NCBI GenBank assembly: GCA_020746105.1
Contig: CM036617.1
Span: 167,098,912 to 167,162,911, forward strand
Origin: Trogon surrucura
Taxonomy: Eukaryota; Chordata; Aves; Trogoniformes; Trogonidae
Length of the DNA stretch: 64,000 nucleotides
Direction of reading: 5' to 3'
Shown here: positions 10,901 to 24,900 of the stretch, in pieces
Numbering within the stretch: position 1 is the stretch's first letter
Layout of the letters: every line of letters starts with the position of its first letter
Notes under the pieces: model-generated
What the model was told of the DNA's origin: nothing
What the model saw: the letters and a program-made list of their open reading frames with translations, nothing else
Databases searched by the model: none
Translations under genes and position numbers: made by a program

Positions 10901-13900
10901 GAAGCCAGAATTACACGCATTTGAGCTATAGACATTTTCTGTGGAAATTCTCTACTCGCTCATCAGCTTAGATTACCTATTAATTTAGTGACTTGGTATC
11001 TATTTTAAACATACCAGGAAAATGAGTTAAGGAAGAGTATTTATAACCCACAGCTGGTTTGGATGGCTCTGCTTAATATTCAGTTATCCCAAACAAACAC
11101 CAAGTGTCATCATCACAAAGCTGAGTATTGCATTAGCTAAAAAAGGTCAGACTGCTGAGAAAAATCCACGTCTAGTGTGCCAGAGTATCCCTAAGGGAAT
11201 ATAACTATTGAAGCTTCAAATGTCTTAGCCTAAAACTAATTACATCTTACGTAAACATGATTTGCAAAATTCATGTGTCTGCTTTTGATAATCAAACAGA
11301 ATAGTCATTTGTGGAAAGGACCAACAGGGAGAAGTAACTCCTTAAGGGGTCACAGTTTATCCCGAAACTCAAAGTAAAATTTCTGATCTTTAGCAGAAGT
11401 TGACAGCATTAAAGTGTCTCCCCCTCAATCATTTTTGCTACAAAGACAGAATACTGATTTCCCTGGCCCTATTCTTTCCTGAAAATAAATAAAAATAAAA
11501 ACTGAGAAGCCATATTAGGAAAAAATGAACTGAATAAAACCCCCCAAACACTAGTTCTGCTTTGCATACACCAAGCAATTGGAGTTTCTGCTCATCTAAG
11601 CCTCTTCACCAAGACAGCTTACAAGTAATCATTTCTAATTTTTAATTACATAGTAATAATAAATGTACCTTCCTGTGCAGCTTTATCAGCATTAAGTATC
11701 TATGGATTAAAATCACTTCTAGAGTTTATAACTTGTAAGATAATTTGAAAATAGAACAACAAAGAAGGTAACCTAAGCAAACTATGATGTAGTGGTACTG
11801 AAGTTGCCAAAAGTCACTTATGTAGAGAGTAATTCAAGTTCGATGCAGCTTTCCTGTCTCAGGAGAACTAGTATCTGATAATCGACTGGCTATCTGGGCA
11901 CACACGTTTCAATTAATAACACATAGAAGTAGAGGAGTCTGGAGCACAGCATTCCAAATGCACCTACTGGTGCTTTAGATGACTCTCTACTGCTGGTTAC
12001 CTGCAGTCACACTTGTCTCACCCAGATATCAAATACGGATTTTGAAAAAAACATGCAGAAATTCTGTCACATTTATAATACTGAAATAATTTTCAATAGA
12101 TGTTCCAAATATGATCGTTCTGATCTCAACTGACTGCATTCACTCCTTGAATCCCAAGGAAGAATTTTAAACATTGAAGTACCAAATCCCAAAGCCAGCT
12201 ACAGACACTAAATTATGCATGAATTCAACAGCAATTCAAAAATGTTGTTAAACAGATGAAAATAAATTCTAATGCATACAAAAAGTCAGAAAAATTTCCC
12301 TCCAACAACCATTTTAGACAAAGCTGGTTTACCTCATTTATCTTTTCTGTCCTCACACACACTTTATTGAGCACATTAAATGTTTCCCAGACCTAGACTA
12401 CTGGAGAAAGAAAAACACTCGGTTCACGCAGGGGAGGTACAAACATGCTAGGGGAGAGGGAGGGGCAGAAGGAGATACCGACAGGAGAAAGAAATCTTAA
12501 ATTCTAACTGCATGATGAACAAAAAAAAAAAATTATAACCAGAGCAAGCAAGCAGTCAAATTTGCTTTTATTATTCTTGGTATTTTATGACTCCTCTCCT
12601 AACAAAGACCTGGCTTATCCCTCTACTGAATCCATCTGTCTTGGGCTTACTTTACTGATGGAGAACTGAGCTACAGAGGAAAGAATGCTAACTGGGACTA
12701 GAGATAAAACCAGCCAACCACTACAACAAGAAAAAAAACCCTCACAATTTTCAACTCTCAAAGTCTCCCCTACCTTAATTTATGTCTTGTCTTGATTAAG
12801 AGTAACAGTAAACCACCAGTAAACTAGTTAGTTTCCAAACTGACCAAGTTTGGAAGATCAGGTCTTGCATTAGATTACGTTCGTCATCTGAAGAAATAAG
12901 AGTGACAGCTACCATTTTTTTAGCACATTTTCACTTGTAGCTTATTACCACAACCACTTAAACCTGTATTTTGAATCCATGCGACCCTCTAAGGTGCTCT
13001 GAAAAATGTAACAAAACTAGAAATTATTTTCTTTGATATAGTTAATGCTGAAGGACAGACTATATTTGGCAACACGTCTGTGCCATTTTTTGATTTGTAA
13101 ACATCTTAGGCTTTTATTATATGCAGCTACAACATGAATAAAATGTTATCAGAATATTTGACCTTGGAGAAGGGGGGGCAGGGTAAACTCCTACACCCCT
13201 AGCACTTAAGTTTTCTTGGAGCCTAGTTCCTAGGCTATCCTACAATTACTGAAAAGTTCCTAGTTATTTTATATGACAATTGGTAAAATTATCAAACTAC
13301 TTAGCTTTGCTTTTACTAGCAACTCTTTCAGAAAGATCAAGCTGATAACCCACCACTGAAATAAATTTAAAGAACAGTACACTAAATGTGTAAATACAGA
13401 AAGATCAACAGCGTAATCTCTTACTACCTTTCCAAACGCATTTCTCAGTGAGTGAAACCTGTAGCAGAAATAGCCCGAAGAACTGATCTCTTCTTTCCCC
13501 CCATGATATGCCCAGATAAATAAACAGTCTTCTGTCCTTGAAACAAAATTTCTATTTAGCACAGCTGAAATACAACTGAAGTATAATCTGTGCAAGCATC
13601 AATGCACAGATTTAATTTTCACTATTGGACAGCATCCTCTCTGAACAGGTCAGTACTAGCCAGTTCTAAAGAGAAGCAGCACAAAGATGAGTGTAGTCAC
13701 TCCAAAAGACGCAACGTTACCATTTACGTTTCTATTCTCTGGTACCATCCGGAACAAAAAGAAAAAGCTTCATTTTTGTTGATGTCGCTGCAGGCCACCT
13801 TAAAAAAAGTTGTTGTGAGTAAGAAAAGACAGTAAGCAGGCAGAAAAAACATACTGATAATCAGTAAGTCTTTTATATATATTTTCACAATAGAAAATAA

Positions 13901-14179
13901 AAACCAAAACTGTGAAAATAGTTCCAGTTGTGCATAACTTATGCAGGCTTTGGAGTTCTCTCAGAAGAGAAAAGAAAGCATTTCCTCTGGCTTGTCTGAA
14001 GTTCTGTGTGTGCCAGTTGTTGAGTTGATTGCTCCTAAACAGAAGCTCTAGTATAAAAGCCCTGCCTCTACCTCAGCAAGATCACTAACTTCAGGTGCCT
14101 TCTACTTCTATCCAACTAGTCATTCTCATGAAGTTTGTAGGAACCAACTTCAAGGTTTCCGTGTCTTTAAAGTTCGGCT
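7961..14179. other. Long AT-rich stretch, intron-like or intergenic
   Basis: There is a T-run of 16 at 8014-8029 and otherwise ordinary AT-rich DNA. I found no CR1, LTR or CpG island, and no exon with both good splice sites and a long open frame. Short open frames here are at chance level. Confidence 0.35.
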
Positions 14180-14425
14180 GAAACTGATGGGTAAAGAATC
14201 ATGACTAGGAAGAACTTTTGTCTCAATATAAGAAAGATGTATTTACTTTTTTTTTTTTTTTACAGTGAGAACAGCAATTCACTAGAACAATCTGCCCAGA
14301 GATGCAGTAAAGCTCCTGTTGCTGTACACAGTGCTGGACAATCTCATCTAGGCTCCCATTACCAAAGAAAGTTGGGCCAGAGGATCTTTTGAGGTCCCTT
14401 CCAACCTGGGCTATTCTACTAACTT
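14180..14425 (+). mobile_element. Old CR1 LINE 3' fragment
   Basis: Diverged CR1 3' end, forward. The 'agaacttttgtctcaatataag' region matches the CR1 block for the Arg-Lys-Phe-Phe segment, followed by 'tctgcccagag' and 'gaggtcccttccaacctggg' near the 3' end. It is decayed with a T-run insertion at 14248, and the terminal octamer is nearly lost. Ends are approximate. Confidence 0.7.
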
Positions 14426-15364
14426 AGCCATAAGACTGATTTTATAACCGAAAGATCAGCATTAGATGCCTGAAGTTAAAAAACCCCTCTAAAATAGGAC
14501 TTCTACAGGTGGACAAATGACTACTCCACCAGTCTTCTGAAGGAGTGTTACATCTCCAGCAGTAATTGCAAAATTGAGGAGGTACCTTTCAAGCTAAATA
14601 ATCTTCTAAGCCATTTAAAAAGTGCTTCTATTTGAATACATTCTATTCTATGCACACACATTTATGTATTTCAAATACTTTATATATTTTATACATATTT
14701 AGATATATGGTTGGAGAAAATATGGTCAGTTGTCTTATAGTAAGAAGTCTGAAAGATGGTAGTTAGGCTGTGAATGTAAGGAACTAGTTTTACTTGCATA
14801 TGGTTTACACAGAATTTTTGTATGTGGAAGCTGAAAAATACATGCAAACAGCAGAAGACCAGACTGAAATAAACAGAAGTGAACTTATCTGTAGCCACCT
14901 TCCTCCCAGGAAAACAAATTCAGCTTGTTTGGCATCTCTAGTCAGATACACAAAAAACTGATAGAACTGAATTAAGAGTCTGCTTTCAAAGCATAATTTC
15001 TAATTTTTATGATATAAGACACAGACTTCTATCAGATGTAACACACAAATTCCAAGAACCTGACTTCTATTTCTTTAGTAAACCAGTATGATTAGAGACT
15101 CACTTTGCATTTCTTGAACCCATTTTTTGACTGTTTACTATACTGACATAGTGAGATAAACTAATTGTTCAGTAAATGCTGCTGATAACAAGAGGGAAAT
15201 ATACTTCAAGATACTGCAAGGAAAACCAAGTTTAAGAGGATCTTAGAAAATTCTGCAAGTTAGATGCAAATAGATAAAGAGTTGCTTTAATTTTTAAGGG
15301 TGAAGCAGAAGTACTAGAAAGAGAGAGTACGTGTCAAATTTTTTTTTTATTTAGGAATATCTGA
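14426..15364. other. AT-rich DNA without recognised features
   Basis: I see nothing beyond low-complexity AT stretches, for example around 14680-14710. Confidence 0.3.
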
Positions 15365-15918
15365 AGAGTCGTAGAGTGGTTTGTGTTGGAATGGACCTCA
15401 AAGATCATCTAGTTCCAATCCCCCTACCATAGCAGAGACATTTTCCACTAGATCTGTTTGCTCAATGCTCCACCCAGCCTGGCCTGGAACAATTCCAGGG
15501 ACGGAGCATCCACAACCTCCCTGGGCAACCTGCTCCAGTGCCTCACCACCCTCAGGGTAAAGAACTTCTTCCTTCTATCCAGTCTAAACCTATGCTCTTC
15601 CAGCTTCCACCCATTACCCCTTGTCCTGTCACTACAGGCCCTTGTAAAAAGTCCCTCCCCAGCCTTCTTGTAGGCCCCCTTCAGGTACTGGAAGGCCACT
15701 ATAAGGTCTCCCTGGAGCCTTCTCTTTTCCAGGCTGAAGAAGCCTAACTCTCTCAGCCTGTCCTCACAGGAGAGGTGCTCCAGCCCTCTGAGCATCCTGG
15801 TAGCCCTCCTCTGGACTCACTCTAACAGCTCCATGTCTTTCTTGTGTTGGAGGTTCCAGAGCTGGATGCAGTATTCCAGGTGGAGTCTCACAAGGGCAGA
15901 GGAGAGGGGCAGCGACTT
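15365..15918 (-). mobile_element. CR1 LINE 3' end, reverse strand
   Basis: The reverse strand reads the C-terminal part of CR1 ORF2 and the short 3' UTR. The left edge has the inverted tail (AGAGTGGTTTGTGTTGGAA) and the sequence runs back to the 'agggcagaggagagggg' block, where the 5' truncation falls. A reverse-strand frame is open from about 15795 to 15448, which includes the CR1 Arg-His-Trp-x-Arg-Leu-Pro-Arg-Glu-Val motif. It is therefore only moderately decayed. Confidence 0.92.
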
Positions 15919-16554
15919 GCACAACAAAGGAGAGAAACCTGATGTCAAACGAACACCACTACGAATGTTTTAAGGGCAAGGTACTCTGGAAGGCTTTAAA
16001 GATCCCATTCTGGAAGGGGAAGGTTCTCTTCAGAAGTCCAGACTGCGCAACTAAGACTTTAAAGTGCCTGTCAAAACCATAGCATTTTGGGTGTGGGTTT
16101 GTTTCTGGTTTTTAATTAAAAAAAAAAAACAGAGTGAAAACATCAGGATAAACTAGAAGTGCAATGAAATACATTTTTCATTCAGATCCTTACACCTACA
16201 AAACTTGTTGATTGAGCACTGTTAAAATTTCCACAAACTGAGATTGTGCTTTCACAGACAGATTTCAACTTCACGTCCCATTCACCTACCTTCATCATCA
16301 CTTTCATTTCAGAAGAATTTTCAAAAACAGTTCAGAAGTTGCGTAAATAGTAAGTCAGATTTACAAATATACTTGCACTAGGAAATCTTTAGGTGAAGGA
16401 GAGAAGAAATGAAGTTGCTGCCAGTAGAGTTTTCAGAACTTCTCTAAGCATGCACAACACCGTTGAATAAACATTCTGCAGAGAGTGTTGCAAGGATCAC
16501 AGACTGGATATTATGGTTGATGCAACAAGAAAAAAATACTGAAAGCAATTTATC
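15919..16554. other. Unassigned DNA left of LTR
   Basis: Nothing is recognised. An A-run sits at 16119-16130. Confidence 0.3.
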
Positions 16555-16559
16555 CCCAG
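16555..16559 (+). repeat. Left target-site duplication CCCAG
   Basis: CCCAG directly precedes the LTR and is repeated directly after it at 17743-17747. This marks a clean retroviral integration. Confidence 0.8.
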
Positions 16560-17742
16560 TGTTTTGGTTTGGCCTGGCCAGATTTCAGCGGCGGGGGGGG
16601 AGCTGCAGGGTGGCTTCTTTAAGAAGCTGCTAGAAGCTCCCCAAGATTGATAGAGCCAATGCCAGCCGGCTACAAAGAGGGACCCGCCGCTGGCCAAGGC
16701 TGAGCCTATCAGTAAGGTGATAGCAGAGGAACGCCTCTGTGAAAAACATATTTAAGAACGGGAAAAAGAACTGCGCCATTAACAGCTGGCACAGAGATGG
16801 AGGAGTGAGAATCTGTGCAGACACCAAGGTCAGTGAAGAAGGAGAGGGGGGGGAGGATGAGCTCCAGGCGCCGGAGCAGAAGGAGTCCCCCGGGTCCGTG
16901 GTGAAGACCATGGTGAAGCGGGTTGTCCCCCTGCAGCCCATGGGCGAGGTGCAGAAGTCCACCGTGAGGATCACCGCATAGATGTCCACCGAGGACTCCA
17001 CGCCGTGTGGGTGGATGCCTGAAAGGGGACTGTAGCCCGTGGGAAGCCCACATCAGAGTGAGTTGCTGCCGGAACCTGTAGCCCGTGGAAGAGGGAATGC
17101 CCACGCTGGAGCAGGTTGGCAGGTGGGACTTTTGGGACGTTGTGGGTGGCTCACGCTGGAGCAGTTTCCCCCGAAGGACTGCGCCTCAGACTCACGAGGG
17201 GTGGGCTGCCCCTCGTGAGGTGTCTCACGTTGGGCAAGTTGATGAATTGCCCTTCGTGGGACGACTCACGCGGAGAAGAGAGCGTGAAGCTTGTCTCCCG
17301 TGAGAGGGACCCCACAGTGGCCCTGGGGAAGAGTGAAGAGTCCTCCCCCGGAGTGAAGAAGCGGTGGAACCAACGTCGGATGAACTGACCGCAGCCCCCA
17401 TTCCCTGTCCCCCTGCGCCGCTCGGGGGGAGGAGGTGGAGAAACCGGGAGTGATGTTAAGCCCGGGAAGAAGGGAGGGATGGGGGAAGGTGTTCTGTTTA
17501 AGATTTGTTTGCTCTTTCTTACTTCTCACTACTCCTCTCTGATTAGTTCTTTTAATAAATGTACCTAATTTCCCCAAAACTGAGTCTGTTTTGCCCGGGA
17601 CGGTAAATGAGGGTGATCTCCCTGTCCTTATCTCAAACCCTGAGCCCTTGAAAATATTTTCTCCCCCTGTTCAGCAGTGAAGGGGGGAGTGAGTGAGCGG
17701 CTGTGTGGGTACCTGGCGGCTGGCCAGGGTCAACCTACGACA
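16560..17742 (+). mobile_element. Complete solo LTR of an endogenous retrovirus (1,183 bp)
   Basis: The element starts TGTTTTGGTTTGGCC and ends CAACCTACGACA, which matches a long bird LTR type. It has a TATTTAAG box near 16749, an AATAAA signal at 17554-17559 and a T-rich R/U5 region. It holds several diverged repeats of a 'cacgctggagcag'-like unit (17101-17290), typical of this LTR. Both flanks carry CCCAG (5 bp). No internal viral sequence remains, so LTR-LTR recombination removed it. Open frames of 80-130 codons inside are not genes. A related but more decayed LTR lies at 57001. Confidence 0.9.
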
Positions 17743-17747
17743 CCCAG
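17743..17747 (+). repeat. Right target-site duplication CCCAG
   Basis: Identical to 16555-16559. The sixth base differs (C on the left, A on the right), so the duplication is 5 bp. Confidence 0.8.
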
Positions 17748-18509
17748 ATATAATGAAACATTTTTTCTCCTGATTCTGCTAAAATGGCCTATGCACAACT
17801 AAACCCAGTACAATCTTGCCTTGAATTCTGAAGACAAGTTGAGGAACAAACACTAGAGCTTATTGCTACCATAATACAAAAATATAATATCAAAATATAT
17901 GATAGTGTTGTTTACAAAATTAGTTTTACTGCCAGATTGTTGTTTCCTACCCCTGACAAAGGTAGTTAGATGGTTCATCATAATGAGGAAATCATTACTG
18001 AATTTCATGAGAAAAACTAGCTTCTTCAGACAGACTCACTTTACTGCAGCACTGCTGCTGTAAACACTCAAGGTATTCATCTGTGGCCACCAGAGACCAC
18101 CACAGTTGCTAAGCAACATCTTGTAGTTTCTTCTCAATTCTGACATTTACCATTTGGGAATACTCATTGAAACCTACTCTCTTTTAATACCCTCATCTCG
18201 TTCATCAACTTTTTCAAAGATCTATAATGGACTGACTGCATAATATCAGATAACAAATGAAAAAAGGAGCTTTTTTTACAACTGTTTGATGAAATGCAAT
18301 CAAGTAGATGTTTCAGGGACCAGCAAGTGTTTTTTATTTATATATAGGAGTCTGCCTATATAATTCTGTTCTGGTGATCCTCTCCCTTAAAGATTTTTTT
18401 TCTCCCCCAAGTCTGCATATTAAGCCATCAAAATCAGAGATATAAAGGAAAGAAAAAAAAAAAAAAAAGCCCCTTTTCTCTTTCTGTGCTTTCTCCTATG
18501 GTTTTCTAT
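17748..18509. other. Unassigned DNA
   Basis: I see nothing apart from a long A-run around 18454-18469, just 5' of the next CR1. Confidence 0.3.
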
Positions 18510-18907
18510 GACAGGCTGAGGGAGTTGCGGTTATTCAGCCTGGAGAACAGAAGGCTCTGGGGAGACCTTCTAGAAGCCTTCCAGTACTTACAGTGGGCTA
18601 CAAGAACGATGGGGAAGGACTCTTGGTCGGAAAGTGTAGTGACAGGACAAGGGATAATGGCTTTAAACTGACAGAGAGTAGATTTGGAGTAGACATTAGG
18701 AAGAAATTCTTTCCTCTGAGGGTGGTGAGACACTGGAACAGGTTGCCCAGAGAAGCTGTGGATGGTCCCTCCCTGAAGTGTTCAAGGCCAGGCTGGATGG
18801 GCCCTCAAACAGCCTGGTCCAGTGGGAGGTGTCCCTGCCCATGGGAGGGGGTTGGAACTCGATGATCATGAAGGTCCCTTCCAACTCAAACCATTCTGTG
18901 ATTCTGT
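18510..18907 (+). mobile_element. CR1 LINE 3' end, forward
   Basis: 5'-truncated CR1 starting at 'gacaggctgagggagttg', with the 'ggaagaaattctttcctctg' and 'ggtcccttccaactc' blocks and the tail CATTCTGTGATTCTGT at about 18892. The frame is broken. Confidence 0.92.
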
Positions 18908-21900
18908 CATCTTCTACTGATAAAAATATCTTGAAATATTTGCATGTGGCAAGAAACTCTAGCAAAACAAGCACCACCACTGCTAAGCAGCAGCACCTTA
19001 AAACAGCCAATGTTCATACGTACAGTCCTATTCTCATAAACTCTCTCTTGACCTTATTAAGTAGCATTTAAGCATTAAGAAGCGTTCCTGATTGTTTTGT
19101 ATTACGAGTTCTGTTATCTGAAGGCGTTATATGACATTTCCCTTTGGGGCGAGTAAGAAAGATGAGAGGATGATGATGATGATGAAATCTTAATTATTAA
19201 GTGTAGGCTCTTGGGATGAGAACTATAAATAGCTATATTTTTATGAAATTCTAAGTAACATGGAATCATGCATGCATTTCAGGCAAGAGCTCTTCATATC
19301 AACAACCTTAACTGATCAAGTTTAGTTAACCATTTGAAATAGGAGATAACAAATCTAACTAATGTTACACAAATGTCTCAAGGACACAGAGTAAAAAAAA
19401 AAAAAATTATCTACCAGTAATTCACCTATTTCACTTTCTCATCTTTCAATATGAATGCTAATAAGGAGTCAGCTAGAGAGTTCTGTATCACTCAATCAAA
19501 AATGAAATTCACAGATTTCAAAGCAGTTTCAGGGTGACAAAGAAAACACTGCAGAGAAAGAGGGTTTCCATTTTTATTTCTTACATAAGTCTAGCTCAGA
19601 GCTTACAATAGAACCTTCTGGGAGATATGCTGCCAGACCACATCAACAAGACAGACACTGAGAATGAACCGGTAACTTTTGTGTGTACAAAAACTCCATG
19701 ACCAATTTTACGACCCTTTTGTTTCAGGATCTTCCGTTTCAAGAGGCATACATGAACTGTACTCTTCAACGAAAGAGATGTTTTAGAGACATTTCTGGAT
19801 AATGTCATGAAAAATACCAGTCTAAGAACACCACCTTGATTCAGAATCCAGACACAGTGGCTCTCTGAAAGAACAAGGACTTGATTCTCCCCTTTCTATG
19901 AATACAGAAAACCTGCTGCTGTTACGCTGTCAGTACCTGAACTCTCTCACGGCAAGGCAGAAATGCCTGGCAGACCAAATAGACAACTTTATTTCCCAGA
20001 ACATTCTTAAGCATCTTCAGGGACAAGGAAAGAAAAAGAAGCTGTAAGTGTAGCTTAACCCATATATTATTTGGCAATGATTTTGTCAGAAAAGTCCACA
20101 AAAAGTTTTTAAGCCTGGACTTAAAAAAGAATGGCCAGGCTGTAGTGACACTGCCAGGACTTTCAGCAGCGATTAATACTAGGTCTGTAAGACTTGTTCA
20201 AGCTGCTGTTTGAAGAGCTCAAAATAATTCTGCAATAAACAGCCTTAATTTTATCATTGTGGGATGGAGAAAAGCAGTTGATGAAGCAACAATCCAGGAA
20301 TACCATCATCGCCAATGCAGAAGTGCATGAAGGATTTACACAGCTACTTTCACCTTCCTACCTTCCCCAACTCTACAGAAAATTATACAAAGAAAAATGC
20401 ATCTCCACAGCGTCACTCAAGAGTGCTCACCTAAAAAAACCTTCATTTTTCTTGTCTAGAAAGCTTCCCAAATGCCACCCAGGGTTAGAAGCCAAAAGCA
20501 GACAGTATGAGTTATACTCAGGAATGCCTCCACTGACAAATGGTAACAATAGCCTCAAAGGAAAGCTATCTTAAATTTTAACAATTTAAGTTTAGCCATA
20601 ATAACTCAATCTCCAGAAAGCTTTTACTCAGAAACCTTTCACATCTAAAGGAATATTCTGAATGCAGCTTCTCCACAAGCTGACTTTTGCCTGTTGAACC
20701 AGGAAGCCACAATGCTTATCTGCTTGCTTACTGTAACGAAAGGACTGCAGTTTCATCTTATCCCAAAAAATCAAAGGCTAAATTTCTCTGAGTGACTGAA
20801 AACATCAACATCTTTTTTTCATGTGCTGACACGTAACATAGCTGAGTTGTTTCCTGATCTTTTTGCAGACTAACTCCAGGCTCTCCTGATGATTCCGTAT
20901 GAGACCAACTCAAGAGAGTTTGCATTTGTGGTTATAAAACTACCTGAATTTATGTATCCAAAAAGTGAGTACTAACCAGGTCACATTCATTTGACACCAC
21001 AGGACCTTCTTGGGGAAGAATTTCTCAAAATAACAGAATGCTGAGGAAAGGGTAGTAGAAGCTATTATACTAGACAGCCTCCCAAGAAGCCTTCTAATCC
21101 ATTTTCTTTGGAAGTTGTCACCAGCTTCTTTAAAATCTTGGAAAACTGTCTGCACAAGAAATTACTGACCCTTGAAGGAACATTTTAAAAAAAAAACAAA
21201 ACACAAACAACACACCCAACTATTTGAGAGGACAGATGTCCCCTAGAAGCTCTATTTTCTCCTTGAAATAAAGCAAATTTCTGTGAAGTTTTCTGTGAGT
21301 ATTCAAGCCTAAATGTGCCAGCATAGTGTTAAAAGACAGCCCTCATGCTCAGCCATGAGAAAACTGCTAACAGAACACTCTACTTAATAGTTGTGACATT
21401 TTGATTCCAAAAAAGACTTCAAAAAGAAGCCATCCAAAAGGATGACATTAAGACCTTCACCAGCAATACTGCCAATCTTATAGAATTATTCTTCAAATGG
21501 CAAGACTTTGTAGGTATCATAATGGCAATGAACTGGTCTACAATTGAGTTGACTATAAATACAGAATGTGAAGATCCTTTTCTGGTATTGAGATCAGATT
21601 AAACAGTTCAGTTTTTCCCCCCACCTTTTAGCAGTGCTTGATTATTGTCTATGCTAGTACTACTTCAATAAATGAAGTGGTTGTAACAGTAAATGTGGCT
21701 GCAACAGCGTAAACCACACACCTTAAAAAAAAAATAACCCCCCCACTTCAATCTGTTTATGAAGTAGTTTGGCAACAGGTCTTCCTTCTGTATACCCATC
21801 CTATGGAGAGATAAAGAATCCTATTTTGAATGAGCACTATAATACCTAGCAGCCTTTCAAGTTTTGCACAGAAGAAGCCTTCATTCCAAATGGGAAGATT

Positions 21901-24900
21901 TTTTATTCTACAAAGAATGATACCGAATAGGGATTCTACCTTGGATTGGATGAGTAGTATGATTTTCCTCTTTTGCAGAGACTTCCTTATCAAAGTTGTT
22001 TAGTTGTGGGCTTCTTTTTCATACTGAATAGTTTGATACGGATGACACAGTCTCTCTAGCTATGCTTTCTGATGGGCAGCATTAACATGCTCACTTCAAA
22101 ATTCTAATAGAGAGAAACAGATACTCCTTAGAATGTTTTAACAAAATCCTCACGACAGTGACAGAAAAATGCCTCCTTCACTGTTTTTCTCATCAAGTTT
22201 ATCATTCAGACTTCAATGGGTTTTTTCACTCTCCATCTCAGAGTAGTTAAAGAAAGTGACAATCCTTTTTGTATCCTTTTTGCTGAGGCTGCATATTTTT
22301 TGCTTCACAGCAAAATCCAAATCCAGTCGTTCCTGGTTCTTTTTACCATATACAGCAGAATTTGAGATAGTAGTCCTCTGATGGCAGGACTCTGGGTTTA
22401 GTCTTTCAAGCAGCCCTTTACCTTGAAGGCTTATGTGCATTTGAAATACTGACTTCACAAGGGGCCTCCTAGTCACCTCTTTTTTGCTGAGTAGAGGTCC
22501 GTTGTCACAATCAGACTGTGTTCAGCCTATGACCAGAGTATCAGATTCTAAACCACGAGATCCAAAACACGCCATCAGAGCTCCTTCTCAGATGAGATGG
22601 AATTGGGCTGACGTTGCTGGCATGACAGAACTCTGGATCACTTTGAAAGAGCACAAAGATTATGAAGATTGATGGAAGAGCGAGCAATGAGCTTTAGAGT
22701 CTCTTACTTTGTCTTGTAATCCTGTTAGGCAACGCCTGAATGCCACAGTTGTTCAGAAGAGCTGAGTAACTGTTTCAGTCAGTTCAAGTTCTTCAGTCTT
22801 CCCACTCTTCTCCAGACAAGGAAGAGTCACTTCTCTTTTAAGCAGAAAAGGTTTTACAACAGAGAGTGTTGCCAGCACTTCGTGGAAGATCTTCCTTAAA
22901 AAGGTTGAAAGATACCTTGGCTCCAGTTTGAATCCTTCAGAGGACTTGAGTCTTTCCCAAGACAAAAAAAAAATTATCATACATGCTCAAAATCAAGAAA
23001 AGACAAAATCTAGTTTGATTCCCTGATTGTGGCTTTTTTCATGTTATGCACTGTATTTGAATAAGCTGAAGAAAAGACAAACATAAGGCAGGAAGCATTT
23101 CAACAGAAGTTAGACTTGAAAATAAAAGGGTATTTATTCAGTCAGACCAGATGACAGTGTGAGAAAGAACCACCTCACATTATATCACAACTTCCACACA
23201 CTGATAGATCTTCCTCATTGTTATTCTATACGGGCATAGCCTTCTGTAAAGCCAACATAAGAATACTTTCCAAATTCAGTACAAGAGACTGGACTCAAGC
23301 CCCCTCCAAACCCAAAGCAAAACATTCAAAAATTATGTAATGTCCTTGGAAACAAAGACTTCTTCATTTTTCTCTGTCCTTGTAAAATATGGTCCTTTCA
23401 CAACACCATCAAGAATTCTGTTCTACAATTACTGTACATATTTACAGGATTGTTGACACTGAAGTAAAGGATCAACATGCATTTTTGCAGTGACAAATCC
23501 TACAACCATATTCCTCAGCCCTTTGTTTCCACTCTATGCTATTTCTACTATGTTGGCAGAACAGTTTGTGAAACACAGCACAGTGAGCCATCGAACCAGC
23601 TTCCCCCTCACCACAGCCTTTCAGATCAGTTTTCTGATCCAGCTCCTTGACAGTGTAATGAACAGGATGGCAAAAGCTCAGAATAAACACCTAAAACCAG
23701 GAAGTTACAAAGGCTGCTTCAGCAATGTTGATGCAAGATGCTGAAATCACAGCTTAGCTTACTTCCAACTCATTTTCAACCTACTCAAGCCACAACTATC
23801 AGCGGTTTATGCACTTATAACACCAGGTGATGGTGTGTGTGCATGTTCTGTTGCATCTGTCTACTTCTATGTGAAGTTTCCTGAGCTACTGTCTGGGTGT
23901 GTTTTCCATCACGTATGCCTACATACTCAAAACTCTGAACTTCACTTCTTCCTCCTGGTACACACAGCTGTGCATTCCCCTTACTCCACACTCAACAGCA
24001 AATAAGTTAAAAAAACCCTACGCTTTTAGCCCATCAGAGCAATTTTACTACCGAGATGTCTGAGCTGTTCAACATAATGAAGTATTTAATGATAAACCAA
24101 AACTAGCAGAAGATTTGTCCTGAAGTGTCACTGTAAACCAGAAAAATGCAGAAAGCTGTCAATCAAGTAAAAATCTGTGCAGCTGAACAACAGTGAATAC
24201 ACCAGCTGTCTCAAACTAAGCCATCACAGCTCTATCAGTGATCTCTTGCCTTCCTTTAAGAGTGGTGGGAAGCGAAAAAATGAAGCCAGAGATGGTGAAA
24301 AATCTGCCTCTCAAGGAAACACAACTACTGATAAAACTTTTCTAAATGCAAATTTATTTTTTAAGAAGTCTACAATCACCTCACCAGTGGATCACTTTCA
24401 GCATGTAATGTGGGCAAATTCTGAAAAGAATCATCTGCTCTACCAATCACAATGTCTTCTTTAGACATTCAATACTTAACCTAATTTCAAAGGGCTGCCC
24501 TGAAAAAAACATTTACTGACAGACATACTCCAGATTCAGTTTTTGCTGAACAGAGAAGCTCTCACCATCCTTAACTGATTTGCCTCTGCAAGTTTTGGCA
24601 CTACTGAATATTCAGCTAAACAGTTCTTGGACAGAGGCAATGTTTGTGGGTTTTTTGGTAAGGAAAACCAACAGTTGAGAAAACTTCTATAATATTTTGG
24701 TTCAACAGAGACTAAACTTAAGACTCTTCTCATATCAAACACAGGTACAGATGTCTCAGCACTTGAAACTAATGCTCAAAAAAAAAAAAAAAATCAAGAG
24801 AAATCTTCCAAATATGATTAAGTGATCAAGAAGAAAGAAAACTTTGAATAATTCCTCAGAGATCTGCCTCAGTGAAAACACAATATGAACTACATAAATG

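Noticed and set aside
16630-17388. Several 70-130-codon open frames at 16.6-17.4 kb
   Set aside because: They lie wholly inside the solo LTR, which is noncoding.
19596-24742. Series of reverse-strand open frames, some in the same frame, resembling a large decayed exon
   Set aside because: Translating 22.14-22.80 kb showed several stops in the shared frame, and the lengths match chance in 40% GC DNA.
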